Shown: piece by piece, positions 33,895-45,592 of the stretch
Layout: every line of letters begins with the position of its first letter
Numbering within the stretch: the first letter of the stretch is position 1
The notes under the pieces: model-generated
Database searches by the model: none
What the model saw: only the letters and a program-made list of their open reading frames with translations
Told to the model about the DNA's origin: nothing
Program-made: the position numbers and the translations under genes
NCBI GenBank assembly: GCA_017311185.1
Contig: JAESUZ010003883.1
Span: 744,001 to 808,000 of the forward strand
Source of the DNA: Proteles cristata cristata
Taxonomy: Eukaryota; Chordata; Mammalia; Carnivora; Hyaenidae
Direction: 5' to 3'
Length of the DNA stretch: 64,000 nucleotides

Positions 33895-34331
33895 AGTGCA
33901 TTCATTCCTTAGGGCTTCAGAGCATGACAAAATGGGTGGCTTAAAACAGTAGGAATGTATTACTTTACAGTTTCATGTGTTGGCAGCCTGAAGTCAGGGA
34001 GTCAGGAGGACCACTGAAGTCTCTGAAACCTAAAGGGGAGAACCCTTCCTTTCCTCTTCCCAGATTTTTGGTGATTTGCTGGCCACCCTTGATGCCTCCT
34101 GGCTTGTAGCTGCTTTAGTCTCTGTCTCTGTCATCACACCATGTTCTCTTCTCATGTGTGTCTGTGTTCTTTGCTTATAAGGACACCAGTCAGATTGAAT
34201 CAGGGCCTACCCCAATTCAGTATGACTTCATTTTAAATTTGATGACATCTGCAAAGACCCTAAATCCCTGTATCTGGGAATTAGCATATCAACATGTCTT
34301 TTGCAGGGGGATACAATTCAACCCACAACAG
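33895..34331 (-). mobile_element. MLT1-type solo LTR (ERVL-MaLR)
   Basis: Minus strand: 'tccttagggcttcagagcatgacaaaat', 'gggtggcttaaaacagtagg', 'ttgcttataaggacaccagtcagattg' and 'gatacaattcaacccacaaca' are the antisense landmarks of this LTR group. It is opposite to the MLT1 copy 340 bp to the left. Solo, without internal genes. Confidence 0.88.
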
Positions 34332-35657
34332 GGGCAGGTGTATGCCTTGAGGGGCAAATAGAAGACGTTCAGGATGCGAAGCAAAAGGTGTGTTCTGAGT
34401 ACTTATATATGATGCTGACATGAAACAAAAGCCTCCCACTAATAAAAGGAGTTGAATGAGCATTTTCTCATCATTCTTGAGGACAGATTTCTTTTATAAT
34501 CTATGCTTTGTGAGGAAGAGCTATCAAAGGAGAGTTAACTGGTGCAGGCTGTCTGAACACCTATAGACACAGAAGACAGTTTTGTTGCCTTTATTGAATG
34601 TACCGCCTTGGGCTTTGAAATTGGCATGCTTTTTATAAATCTCCCCAAACCACTAAAATAAGATTCATGCAATTTTGAAAGTTGTGGGAAAAGGGAACTA
34701 CATCACCTGTAGTAACTCTATCTTACGTGGCAGAATAATATCTAGAGTTGTGAAATGCATTTTATAAAGTACCATGTTATTTACGCTTTGCATTTGTTTC
34801 TTTTTTTAATTTTGCATATTTAGATTGGAGATAATAATTCCTAGCAGGAAAAACAATTTTCATGAATTTTGCGGCTGTATTTTTATTTTACATAGACCTT
34901 TCATGTCATTCATTGGAAAGTATTTGCAGTTTAGTTAACATATTTTTTTCTTTGCATAAACTCTCACAATTCTGTTTTTCCCCTCTAAAAATAATTGGGT
35001 AGATTTCAGTGGCATAAGAAAGTAGGAAATATCCCATTCTCAAATTTTAGGACTTTCCATATTTAGGTTTTAAGTGTTTAATCTGGAAGATAACTTTGGT
35101 AATTTAAAGTTGTGGTGAAAGGCACTGTAAGCATTCAAACCTACAATCAATTTACAAAAAATATGCCAGTTCTGAATTTATTGACCATCTGTCAGTCTTC
35201 ACTCACTACTAGCTAGCTGTCAGTGTTTATTATTTGATGCACTCTGTAATGAGTCACTGCGAGGAACAACTCATATCTCCGTCACAATGATTAATGAGGT
35301 CATTGTCTATCCACAACCACCTCAGCCATCACTCTTTCCTTCCAGGCATGGGTAAATGGCAACGCAAAAGGAGATTCCCAGAGCCATCCCAAAGCCCAGA
35401 GTTACTTGTGTACTGTGCTAATTCAATTGACATGTAATAAATTCAGCTACACTCCATCAAACCTCTTCGATGACAATGCTTTTCAAGAGTAATCATTAAG
35501 AAGGACATCCTAAAATTTCAGGGCTTGTTTTTGTGTGTGCAAGCACACACCCACAATTGCACCTATAGTTATATGCTTACAATTACACCATTTTGAAAAA
35601 GAATTAAATCTACAACTGACAGAGTGATATCTTGGGATACTGCTGGCTCTGATCTAG
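34332..35657. other. Repeat-free DNA; candidate conserved noncoding block
   Basis: About 1.3 kb without any recognised repeat. The part at 35180-35480 is complex and motif-rich: actctgtaatgagtcactgc, cacaatgattaatgaggtca, gtgctaattcaattgacatg. AP-1-like (tgagtca) and homeodomain-like (attaat, taattc) cores cluster. No frame with a domain. Enhancer-like by eye only. Confidence 0.35.
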
Positions 35658-35681
35658 TTTTTTTTTTTTTTTTTTTTTTTT
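35658..35681. repeat. T24 homopolymer
   Basis: Pure run of 24 T. It may be the tail of a lost minus-strand retroposon; no body was recognised next to it. Confidence 0.95.
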
Positions 35682-35789
35682 GATACACAGACCTAAAGCG
35701 AATGCAGGAAGGAATTCTTAATTGTGAAACATTCTTACAATGGAAAGGCCTTGCCATTTGAGTTAGGCATATCAGACAGAATCTGCAAT

Positions 35790-35950
35790 CAATTAGCTGT
35801 GATGCATTGCATAACTACCATTCTTTCATTTTCAGTGTCTTTGCATATAAAATATGGATAACTTTCACTGGCTGGTATGTTAGTACTATTAACTGAGTTG
35901 AGATTACAAAGCCTCTGGTGTATAGAGGCACTCAGTAAACGTCCTGAATC
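35790..35950 (+). mobile_element. MIR remnant
   Basis: Plus strand: 'ttttcagtgtctttgcatataaaatatggataac' and 'gcactcagtaaacgtc' correspond to the MIR tail and 3' end (TCAATAAATG). Confidence 0.65.
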
Positions 35951-36994
35951 ATGGTGTTGGTGGCAATAAGAAGTAGAGTTCAGGGATGTGGGAAGGAGTT
36001 AGGAAAAAATCTGAAGTTCACTTAATGATTTAACTTTGAGTTCTTCCATTAATCACTTTAATATCCTGGGCCTGGAATCATCATTTTGTGATTTTGTGTC
36101 TTTTTCATATCCTCTTAATATTTAAATAGAAAATGTTGAGTTTTTTGATTAGTGGCTCTTATCTAACACTATCTTTCTATTAAGTAAACCTCTAAGAATT
36201 AGATCCAGTATTATTAGAATCTGTCTTACCTGAAAAACTCCAATAGTTGGTGTGAAGGTATCAGAAGTGTCCAGTGTAGAAGTAGGAAACAGCATGCCTC
36301 AAGAGCAGCTTATGGTGAGGAGAGATTATCCTTAGGGTGAAGTCTGTTGACTGTTACAGCCTTCAGTGTCTTTGATGCATTTACCGGGACCTACACATGG
36401 TAGTTCAGCTGCCTCAGTTGTATAGCAACTTGATTCTTGTCTGTATTCTAGAGACATCGGCATTGGTTGATACTAACCAAACTTAGATGAGAATGCAATG
36501 TTTATCAGAGTGCACTTTATTAATACTGGGGAAATTATCAGGTAGATTAGAATGTTTGTGCCATCTCTGTATGAAACCAAATTTTCATGGTAGCAAAATT
36601 ATAATCAAAAGGTAGTCTGGTCAGAAAAAAAGAAAATACTTTTTCTGAACAGATCTTCTGAAAAGATTAGCTGAACAGTGCAAGTGTTTATTAACAAAAG
36701 GAAAAACATGCAGACTATGTGTAGTAAAAATCTCTTGATTTGGATGTTGATAATTTGAATTAGTGATATTTTATTTCTGATCACGACTAATGTGGACGTA
36801 ATCATACTTTAGGCTAATCTGAAGTTACACATACATAATCTATTAAAAATAATAGACCTAAGAAGTTAAATGAAATGTGTATATATATACATGTAAGTGG
36901 CAGGTAGTTTAATATATATTAAGAGCAGAACGTCATTATTTGAATATATTGTGCTAACTGGAAATGTAATAATTGAAGAAATATAGGCAGAATC
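35951..36994. other. Unassigned DNA
   Basis: No family recognised. A TA-rich patch lies at about 36877-36893. The 66-codon minus frame at 36605-36805 has no domain. Confidence 0.45.
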
Positions 36995-37004
36995 AGAACA
37001 GTTT

Positions 37005-37657
37005 TTTTTTTCTTTTATAGTTTATTGTCAAGTTGGTTTCTATATAACACCCAGTGCTCATCCCAACAAGTGCCTTCTCCATGCCCATCACCTCCCTTCT
37101 CCTCTCCCCCACCCCCATCAACCCTGTTTGTTTTCAGTATTCAAGAGTCTCTCATAGTTTGCCTCCCTCTCTTTCCCCAACTATTTTCCCCCTTCTCCTC
37201 CCCCATGGTCCTCTGTTAAGTTTCTCCTGTTCCACTTATGAGTGAAAACATATGGTATTTGTCCTTCTCTGCCTGACTTATTTCGCTTAGCATAACACCC
37301 TCGAGTTCTATCCACGTTGCTACAAATGGCCAGATTTCATTCTTTCTCATTGCCTTGTAGTATTTCATTGTATATATAAGCCACATCTTCTTGATCTTTT
37401 AGTCAGTTGATGGACATTTAAGCTTTTTCTATGATTTGGCTATTGTTGAGAGTGCTGCTGTGAACTTTGGGGTACATGGCCCCTATGCATCAGCACTCCT
37501 GCACCCCTTGGGTAAATTCCTAGCAGTGCTACTGCTGGGTCATAGGTAAGTTCTACTGTTAATTTTTTGAGGAACCTCCACACTGTTTTCCAGAGTAGCT
37601 GCACCAGTTTGCATTCCCACCAACAGTTTAGGAGGGTTTCTCCACATCCTCGCCACA
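37005..37657 (-). mobile_element. 5'-truncated carnivore L1, same subfamily as 1071-1647
   Basis: Minus strand from 37657: an ORF2p C-terminal segment (37440-37658 encodes [20 protein letters not shown]), then the purine-rich 3' UTR and L1 end aacttgacaataaactata, with its A-tail at 37005-37015. Flanking repeats agaacagttt at 36995-37004 and 37658-37667. Dead on arrival: no RT or endonuclease. Confidence 0.95.
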
Positions 37658-37689
37658 AGAACAGTTTGTCTTAAGAATAATAGAATTTT

Positions 37690-37860
37690 AGGTCTTAAAC
37701 CTCAATAGATGATATTATCTACCTCTTTTACAGATAAATAATTAGTGTGAGTGATGGTTATTGACTCACCCAATATCACATAACTAATTAGTATTGAGCT
37801 GAATCTGGACACTAGGTCTCCTGACTATTAGACTTTCAGAGCTCTAGTTGATCTACTTAT
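37690..37860 (-). mobile_element. MIR remnant
   Basis: 'atgatattatctacctcttttacagataaata', 'gactcacccaatatcacataacta' and 'gaatctggacactaggtctcctgac' are the antisense MIR core landmarks in order. Confidence 0.85.
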
Positions 37861-38068
37861 CCAAATCATCTCAAATCTATACAGGCAGGAAAATGCATCT
37901 AGCAAGGCCAATTAGCTTATTTTAATACAAATATTTGAAAGCTGTAACTTTAACAATTAATATGTAATTAATTAGACATTTCACTAATATCTCATTTACT
38001 CCATAAAGGTAAAATTTTGCTCTGTAACCAAAAAATAAATAAATTCTCCATTATCATAAAATAGTAAA

Positions 38069-38532
38069 TGTGATAGTTAATTTTATATGTCAGCTGACTT
38101 ACTAGCCTAGGGATGTCCAGATAGCAGGTAAAGCATTAGTCTGGGCATGTCTGTGAGCATGTTTTTGGAAGAGATTAGCATTTGATTCAGTAGACTGAGT
38201 AAAAAGATTCACCCTTACCAATGTGAGTGAGTGTCACTCAGTCTGTGGTGGGGTTGAATAGAACAAAACGGTGGGGGAAGGGTGAATTTGCTCTCTCTGC
38301 TTGAACTGGGACCTCCATCTTCTCTTGCCCTCACATGTTGGCCTCCTGGTTCAGACTGAATTATACCAGACTCAGACTGAACTATCCCACCAGCTTTCCT
38401 AGTTCTCCAGCTTGCAGAAGGCAGATTGTGGGACTTCTTGGCCTCCACAACTACGTGAGTCAATTCCTATAATAAACCTCCATGTTTATCTATTCCTATT
38501 GGCTCTGTTTCTCTGGAGAACCCTGACTTACA
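38069..38532 (+). mobile_element. ERVL-type solo LTR with intact ends
   Basis: Begins tgtgatagttaattttatatgt and ends ggagaaccctgacttaca, the TG...CA ends of an old ERVL-class LTR (MLT2-like; exact name uncertain). AATAAA lies at about 38472. The 7-bp sequence tagtaaa abuts both ends (38062-38068 and 38533-38539). No internal genes; a solo LTR left by recombination. Confidence 0.85.
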
Positions 38533-38539
38533 TAGTAAA

Positions 38540-39223
38540 CTTTTCAAAAATTTTTTATGACTCATTTGACACTCTGTTGTGCTGTTCAGAAAATTTGTGA
38601 TGGGAAATATAAGTAAAGTGGTATCATAAAAGCCAAAATATAAGGGTCCTGATAAAAAGGATAAATTACAAATTTGAAAAAAGTCGTGAACTTCCAAGCA
38701 TATAGAAAAGCACCTCTGAAGATATTTCCCCCCATACTTTTTTAGGGATGAAGAGTTATTTCTTCTGGATTCCCTACTATTGGGCCAATAATAAATTTAA
38801 TTGTAAAAATATAAACTGATTTCCTCAATTTTATTTGGAGCTTCACAGTGAAGATAGACCTTGAGCTTTCTACAGAAACAGAGTGACTTTAGAAAGAAAA
38901 ATATAAGCATAAGACTTGTTAGTGACTGTATCTAGACATTCTTCTCTTATTTTTCAGGTACACTCAGACAATGTTACTTGAGTAATCTTGTTCTTGGTAG
39001 GTTCCAGTCTCCTGTTTCCTATTAGAGACTGTCAGTTTTGTCAGGATTCAGTGTGCTTTGTGCTGGTGGTTTAATGCAGTTCTAAAATTATGTTTCAAGC
39101 ACATGCTATCTCATGATGATTACCTAGCTTGTAAAAAGATGTATATACCAGATAACAACATTTTCCTCTAATGCCTAGCTCAGTGGTTTCCCTTAACATC
39201 AGTTGTTAGATAAACAAATTAAA
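38540..39223. other. Unassigned DNA
   Basis: No family or exon recognised. Confidence 0.45.
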
Positions 39224-39240
39224 AAATCAGGTTATTCACA

Positions 39241-39440
39241 GGGTGCCTGGGTGGCTCTTTCGGTTAAGCATCTGACTCTGTCAGCTCAGGACATGATCTC
39301 AAAGTTTCTGAGTTCGAGCCGTACACGGGGCTCAGCACTGACAGCTCAGAGCCTGCCTAGGATTCTTACTTTCCTGCTCTCTCCCCCTACCCTACACACT
39401 CAGAAACTAAAAAACAAAAAATAAACTGAAAAAAAAAATC
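39241..39440 (+). mobile_element. SINEC_Fc-type SINE, first of a tandem pair
   Basis: Head gggtgcctgggtggctcttt, complete body and aactaaaaaacaaaaaataa tail. The second SINE starts in this tail. The left flank ends ggttattcaca (39230-39240), echoed by gcttattcaca beyond the second copy. Confidence 0.93.
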
Positions 39441-39640
39441 AGCCTACTGGCTTGGCTCAGTAGGTTAAGCATCGGACTTTGGCTCAGGTCATATCCTGGC
39501 TTGTGGGTTTGAGCCCAGCATCAGGCTCACTGCTGTTGTGCAGAGCCTGCTTCAGAGCCCCTCTCTGTGCCTCCACTGCTCTCTCTCTCTCTCTCTCTCT
39601 CAATCTCTCTCTCTCAAAAATAAAAACACATTTTAAAAAA
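39441..39640 (+). mobile_element. SINEC_Fc-type SINE, second of a tandem pair
   Basis: Starts agcctactggcttggctcag; the head is diverged. Body 'gactttggctcaggtcatatcc', (CT)n at about 39580-39620 and aaaataaaaacacatttt tail. The shared outer flank ttattcaca suggests insertion into the tail of the first copy. Confidence 0.9.
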
Positions 39641-39830
39641 AGTAGCTTATTCACAATTAGTAACAAATGCTATCATATGATTAGGTCTAATAAATGTAGA
39701 AATAATCAGAAAATCACCATTTGGCAACCTCTATAGTAATAGTTGTTTTAGGTACAAATCATCATTGCATGATAAAATTAGTGGAGAAAAAAAATATAGT
39801 GAGCAAGAGAACATTTACATCGTCTTAAAA

Positions 39831-40035
39831 GAAGCACCTGGGTGACTCAGTTGGTTAAGCATCTGACTCCTGATTTCTGCTCAGGTCATGATCTCATGGT
39901 TCATGAGTTCGAGCTCTCACCCGAGTCAGAGTGATAGCGTGGAGCCTGCCTGGGTTTCTCTCCCTCTCTACTGCCCCTCCCCTGCCCGTGTGTCACATGC
40001 ACATGCACATATGCTCTCTCAAAATAATGAAATAG
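39831..40035 (+). mobile_element. SINEC_Fc-type SINE
   Basis: Head gaagcacctgggtgactcag, body 'tgctcaggtcatgatctcatgg' and CT-rich middle with a cacatgcacatgcacatatg patch, ending in an A-rich stretch at about 40020-40035. It is the last plus-strand SINE before the strand switch. Confidence 0.92.
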
Positions 40036-43000
40036 GAAGAATGAGTAACTACCATAGAAATGCCTGGCATACCACCTTCATCTAGTGGTCAAAGTTAATG
40101 TCACCGTTAATGGGACAGACTGACTTCTTGCGTCTCCTGATAAAATGCAGTGAAGATACATCACTTTTGTGTTATTTTGGCAAAAGGGTATAAACTGAAT
40201 CTAACTGTGAGAAAACCTTGGGACAACCAAAATTAAGGAAGATTTTATAAAATCACTGGCCTATATTCTCTAAAATGTCAAGGTTAAGAGAGACAAAGAA
40301 GGATATAGACAATTTTCCAGATTAAAGGAAACTAGATGACCCTCACAGTGAAATGTATGACCCTGGATTGCATTTTAGACCAGAATGTTTTTTTTTTTTT
40401 TTTAACTTTAGCTACGAAGGACAATAGTGGGATAAGTGATAAAATTTGAGTAAAGTCTGTGAATATCATTTGCAGAATCATAGTGAAAGCTGTATGATGA
40501 TTATTGGACTATTGTTGTAACTTTTAGATCTTAGATAAAATAAATGAACAGTTTTTCATTGCCAAGGCCTTTGCCAGCCTTGTAAGATTTGGATATATTC
40601 AGTGGTTATCTTGGATCTGTTTTCTCCTTCTACTCAGTTCTTACTTCACTTTCTCATGCCCCATCCTTCTAAGATGCTCAAGTAGACAAGTTCTGTACAT
40701 CAGTATCCTTACAAGGACTTTTGGTTTTCATTTTGTTGTTAACTGTCTCTCCTAGACTTTTCTCTTTTTTAAGTAAATCATTCCTAATATCAAAAAACCT
40801 TTAAAATTATAAAAAGAATATTGCTGGTTGAAATCAGACATGTGTACTGGTGGTGCACATAGTTAGGGAAATGTGCTTCTACCTGCCTGTGACTCTTGCA
40901 ATAGGTGGGTTGATTGCTTCCCCTATATCTGTATGTCCATCCCTAGTTTATAGTGTCTGTGGTTTTCACCTCCTGCCTACTCATGTTTCCTGATACAGCA
41001 CCACAGGCAGACAGTCCTGCTTTCTTCTTGTTGCTTGCTTTGTTATTTCACTGTGATATTTGTTGAATGTCACTGAATGGCATAGACATTTTCCATGACA
41101 ATGTTTGCAAAAAAAAGTATCATAAGTGTTCTATTTAGTAGATACAAATTATTATTCTCTTTTCTGTGATCATAAGTCATATTCCTCATTTAAGAAAATT
41201 CAACAAATGTGAATTAATGGAAATAAAATACAAATTCCTTTTTATTAACAGCTGACTCTTTCCCCTTGGTATTTGCTTCTGAGAAGTTCTCATTACAAAT
41301 TTTTAGCCTGAGGTCTGCTGAAAATCATTCAGGCCCTTTAGAAATGTAGGTGTCACATCCTTCCAGATGTATATTTGAACACTCTAGCCTTGTTTGAAAC
41401 ATTTATTCCCCTTGGACCTTTCAGTGCCATGCTTTTAATCACTTTGCCTTGAAGAACTTACTTTTTTTTTCATTCTTTTTGACTAATAGCCTTGGATTTT
41501 TATTTCATTCTCTTTGCCCTTCCCTGTACAAATTCACTTCTGTCAGTTCCTTTCAATATCATGGGAATAAACACTACATCAAATCAGCCCCTCTCCCCTT
41601 TAAAATACAGGACACACTTTTGTGAGGTGGTGGTGATGACAGTGAGTATGGACACCTCCAAAGATATATTGAAGATGGTACCTGGGTCATTCATCACCAA
41701 ACATTTTTCAGGTTGAAGCTTGTATAACCTTTTCACAGAACCATAAACTGCTAAATACCTTTTCACGTGTCTACATTATAATGACTAATAATTGAACTGG
41801 GAACATCTTTTTTAAAAAAATTTGCTGCTTCATGTTGTTATTTCTTTAATTTCTTTTGTAGCCCTGGAAATATTTCTGTATTCAATAATCGAAGTGTTCA
41901 CTACACATATTAATTTACCATTCTCCCTTTTACTCATTCAAAGCCCTTTGGCTTATTACCCCATTTCTTCAGATATCAATATATTAGGTATAGATAACTA
42001 GTCAGTTTGCCATTTTACTGGTCTTTGGTCTGCTAAATTATTCCCATTTATAATTATTATGGTATTTCAAACTGCTTACATATTGTCAGCATCTCGCCTT
42101 GAACTTGTTATTTTTTGCGGGATTTTGAAAGCAGTCAGTTCCTCAGCACAGAAGTACTTTCAGCATGTGGCGAAACTCCTCTGGGTGGGGCATGTGTGAA
42201 AGACGGATGACAGCTGGATGCTTAAGCAGCCACTTGATGGCAAATGGAGGAGGGAACTTTCAAGTATGTGAGCAGAAGGACACAGTGAAGCAAAGCTCAA
42301 GCAGTGAGGCGTGGCTGTGAAACCCAGGGACATGTCAGCAAGACCTGCTGCAGCCGGAAATCAGGGCCTCATTTAGAAATTCAAACCAGCAGCTAACTTC
42401 ACTGTCTCTCAAGGGAAGTCTTTTTAAAACAAGGTACGCTAACTGCTTGGTTTGTAATCAAGGGCAGTCTTTTGCCCACCAGAAGAGCAATCCTTGTTGG
42501 TTGGGTATTAATTTAAAATTTAATTCAAAAGTTCTTATATCTGAACCTTTTAGTCTATTGCACATTTACAAAGACATTTAACTCACTGTGTGAAATGCTC
42601 TTACTTTTAGTAGGTTCGTAAGTATACATGTAGTATGATGATGTTATTGCCTTGTAGACAATTTGTAGAAGGATTTGGAAAAAAGCTTTCATGCACACAA
42701 TTCTATAGAATAACTATTTCAAGTATATCCACAGTCAAACAGAAGTCATTTTCAACTATATTTACAGTCAAGTAGATCTGCAGTCAGACAAAGGACATAG
42801 TATATATGAGCTACAATACTGAGAAACTGGACAGGCTGGAAATTACTTATGAAATTTAAGAATGTATATGTCTGTGGCTAAAATATAGGGATTAATACTC
42901 AAGATTTAAAACCTCAGACTTTTTTTTTTTACATTTCCTATATTTTCTCCAAACAAACATCTATTTATTCACCTAAAGCAAATATTTATTTGGTATAAAA

Positions 43001-44103
43001 TTTGTATGGCAGTGGGCTAAGCATTTATTGGGAGAGCTTAATAAACAATGCGTGTTTTTTAAGGTGCTATCACTCTATTAGAAGATAAAATAGCATGTCA
43101 ATAGAGTGTGGTGTAAGAGGAATATAAATTAATACCCCACATTTGAGCTAGTAAACAGGGTGGCAGTTTAGGGGACAAGTCGGTGCTGGAGAAGTGAATA
43201 AAAACAATCTTCAGTATGAGAGTGGCCAGCACCATCAGTAGTGCCATGAGTATCCTAGTTATAAGGGGTTGCAGAAGTGCCTCAGATTCCGTGGGAGTGG
43301 CTGAGGACTACGCACAAGTGGAGGCAGAGTCCAGGACTAGGTCTATTATATAAGGGATTTACTTTCTGGAAATATACAGAAGTCTTCCAGAGCCAGATAA
43401 AGTCCTGTTTTATGAAGGAGTCTGTTACTGGGGAAATGCAATGAGACAGGTAGAGTAAGTTACAGGTAAAACCTAGGGAACTGCAGGATGTTTTTATGGG
43501 ACCCAGGTGCTCTCACTGCAGGCTGACAGACGAGCTAGCCACCCAGCAGTATGCAGAATCGTGGGTGTTCAGTACTTGACCTGTGCTCTTCCTGGAGACT
43601 GAGTGTACCTCTACCAGAGTTGGTGATGTTCCAGAGAGTTGAGGACTGCCTCTGCTAGGAAAATGACTGGGATTATGTAGAGCCAAGGTCAGTCAGATAC
43701 CCAGATTGGTCTAAGCAAGCCATCTCCCCCCTTACTCTAGGTGACCTGCAGATGACGTTGCAAGCAAGCACTCAGAGGTTTCGTTTTATGGAAACCTCAG
43801 CTTAGTTATACTGATGAACATTATTTTCATTTTAAATTTGTTAAATCTGTAAAAATATGTGGGTATGTATCTCTGTATTTGTATCTATCTGTCCATCTGT
43901 GTATATATCATCATTTATTGAATCTGACAAATCTGTGCATAGTGATTCTGTTGTATCCTTAAAGATAAATTACTAGATTCTGAAGAGAGGAGGTATATTT
44001 AAATTTTGATACATACCATCCAACATCTCTATAGGACATTTTTATTTGTTTATAGTCCAACAGATGTCTGAAAGTGCCTGTTACTTGTATGTATATATAC
44101 TTA
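40036..44103. other. Long stretch without recognised repeats
   Basis: About 4 kb, AT-rich. It contains a T16 run (40388-40403). 42110-42480 is more GC-rich and complex (ctcctctgggtggggcatgt, aggcgtggctgtgaaaccca) and might be conserved or an old LTR. 43850-44090 has weak similarity to old LINE sequence. Frames of 60-74 codons near 41490-41770 have no domain. No gene found. Confidence 0.4.
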
Positions 44104-44327
44104 AAAATTTTTTTAATGCTTTTTATTTATTTCTGAGAGAGAGAGAGAGAGACAGCATGAGCAGGGGAGGGTCAGAGAGAGAGGGAGACACAGATTCTGA
44201 AGCAGGCTTCAGGCTCTGAGCTGGCTGTCAGCACCAGAGCCCAATGCAGGGCTTGTACCCATGAACCATGAGATCATGACCTGAGCCAAAGTCAGACGCT
44301 TAACCAACTGAGCCACCCAAGTGCTCC
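44104..44327 (-). mobile_element. SINEC_Fc-type SINE
   Basis: T-run, gagagagagagagagacagc middle, body 'atgagatcatgacctgagcc' and head ending cacccaagtgctcc. Complete. Starts the minus-strand series. Confidence 0.95.
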
Positions 44328-44371
44328 TGTATGTTCACAGTTATTTCTTGTCTTTTTGTTTTCAGTCTTTT

Positions 44372-44594
44372 CATTTATTTTATATATATATATATTAACA
44401 TTTATTTGTTTTTGAGAGACAGAGAGCATGAGTGGGGGAGGAGTAGATAAAAAGGGAGACACAGAATCTGAAGCAGGTTACAGACTCTGAGCTGTCATCA
44501 CAGAGTCCAATGTGGGGCTCAAACCCACAAACTGCAAGGACATGACCTGAGCCAAAGCTCGATGCTCAACTGATTGAGTCACCCAAGTGTCCCA
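44372..44594 (-). mobile_element. SINEC_Fc-type SINE with 10-bp TSD
   Basis: TA-rich tail side (tatatatatatattaacatt), GA-rich middle, body and head ending cacccaagtgtccca. Flanks tcagtctttt at 44362-44371 and 44595-44604. Confidence 0.94.
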
Positions 44595-44604
44595 TCAGTC
44601 TTTT

Positions 44605-45099
44605 TAATCCTGGACGTACTCTGGTTTCTCTTCAGATCACATAAATCTTTCACCTTTTTAATCCTGGACAATTTGATAGGTAGAAATACTCTATCACTAG
44701 TGCTTTAGTTACTTTTTCTCTGGTAGAACTCACATACATTTTGTGAATTTACTGACCATTTATCCTTTCTTTTTGGTATATTTCTAATCCATAACCTTTG
44801 TTTTTTTCACTATTAGGGTAGTCACATATTGCTTATATATTTATTAGCACACTTTATAGAATAGTGCCAAATGTATGCATTCATTCAAAAAAAATTGAGT
44901 GACTTCTCAATGCTAAGTATTATGGTAGGAGTTATAATACCAATTTTCTGATCAGTTGCAGTTTGATTTTGATTATGGTATTTGATCATACGGAAATTTT
45001 GTTTTTATTTTATTTCAGTAACATTTACTAATCTTTTAATCAACTCTGGCTTTGTTCTCATGCTGGAGTAGTTACTGTACCACACAAAATTATGGATAA
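44605..45099. other. Unassigned DNA
   Basis: The 16-bp ctttttaatcctggac occurs twice (44600-44615 and 44654-44669). 44790-45090 may be a diverged outer part of the following old L1, but this is not clear. Confidence 0.4.
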
Positions 45100-45540
45100 A
45101 TGTAAAACTAAGTTTTTTTAATTTAAAAACTAATTTTTATTGTAACATTACTATTTGTATTGTATATATTTATATGTTTAATCCATTTGGAATTTGGAAT
45201 TGTTTTATACTCAGTATGAAGTAGAAATTCAATTTTTTTATCGTACAACTTCAGTTATCCTAATTTATTAATAAAATTGTCGCAGCCATATAAAATATTA
45301 CCTTGTCATATATTTGATTACCAGACATATATGAGATTTTTCAGTTCTCTATCATTTTATCCATCCATGTATCTATCAATGTGTCTATTCCTCAGCATTA
45401 TTGGATATCATTCTATTTGGAAATTTTAAATGTTTTGTTAGTCAATGATATTCTTATTCTCCTTCCTTCTTTTTCTTTTTTTACTATTATTGTTAAAAAG
45501 TTTTGTTACTGGCCTTATTCTGGGATTATATCAAAATTAG
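45100..45540 (-). mobile_element. Ancient L1 ORF2 fragment
   Basis: 'tgtttaatccatttggaatttggaattg', 'cagttctctatcattttatccatcc' and 'catgtatctatcaatgtgtctattcctcag' are diverged forms of a well-known L1 ORF2 antisense stretch. All frames are broken. Confidence 0.6.
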
Positions 45541-45592
45541 GATTTTTATATTTTTATTTTATATTTTATTTTATATTTTATATTATTATTTC
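45540..45592. repeat. (TTTTA)n-like AT repeat
   Basis: About 50 bases of irregular TTTTA/TTTTATA units. The lysine/isoleucine-rich frame on the minus strand crossing it is an artefact. Confidence 0.85.
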
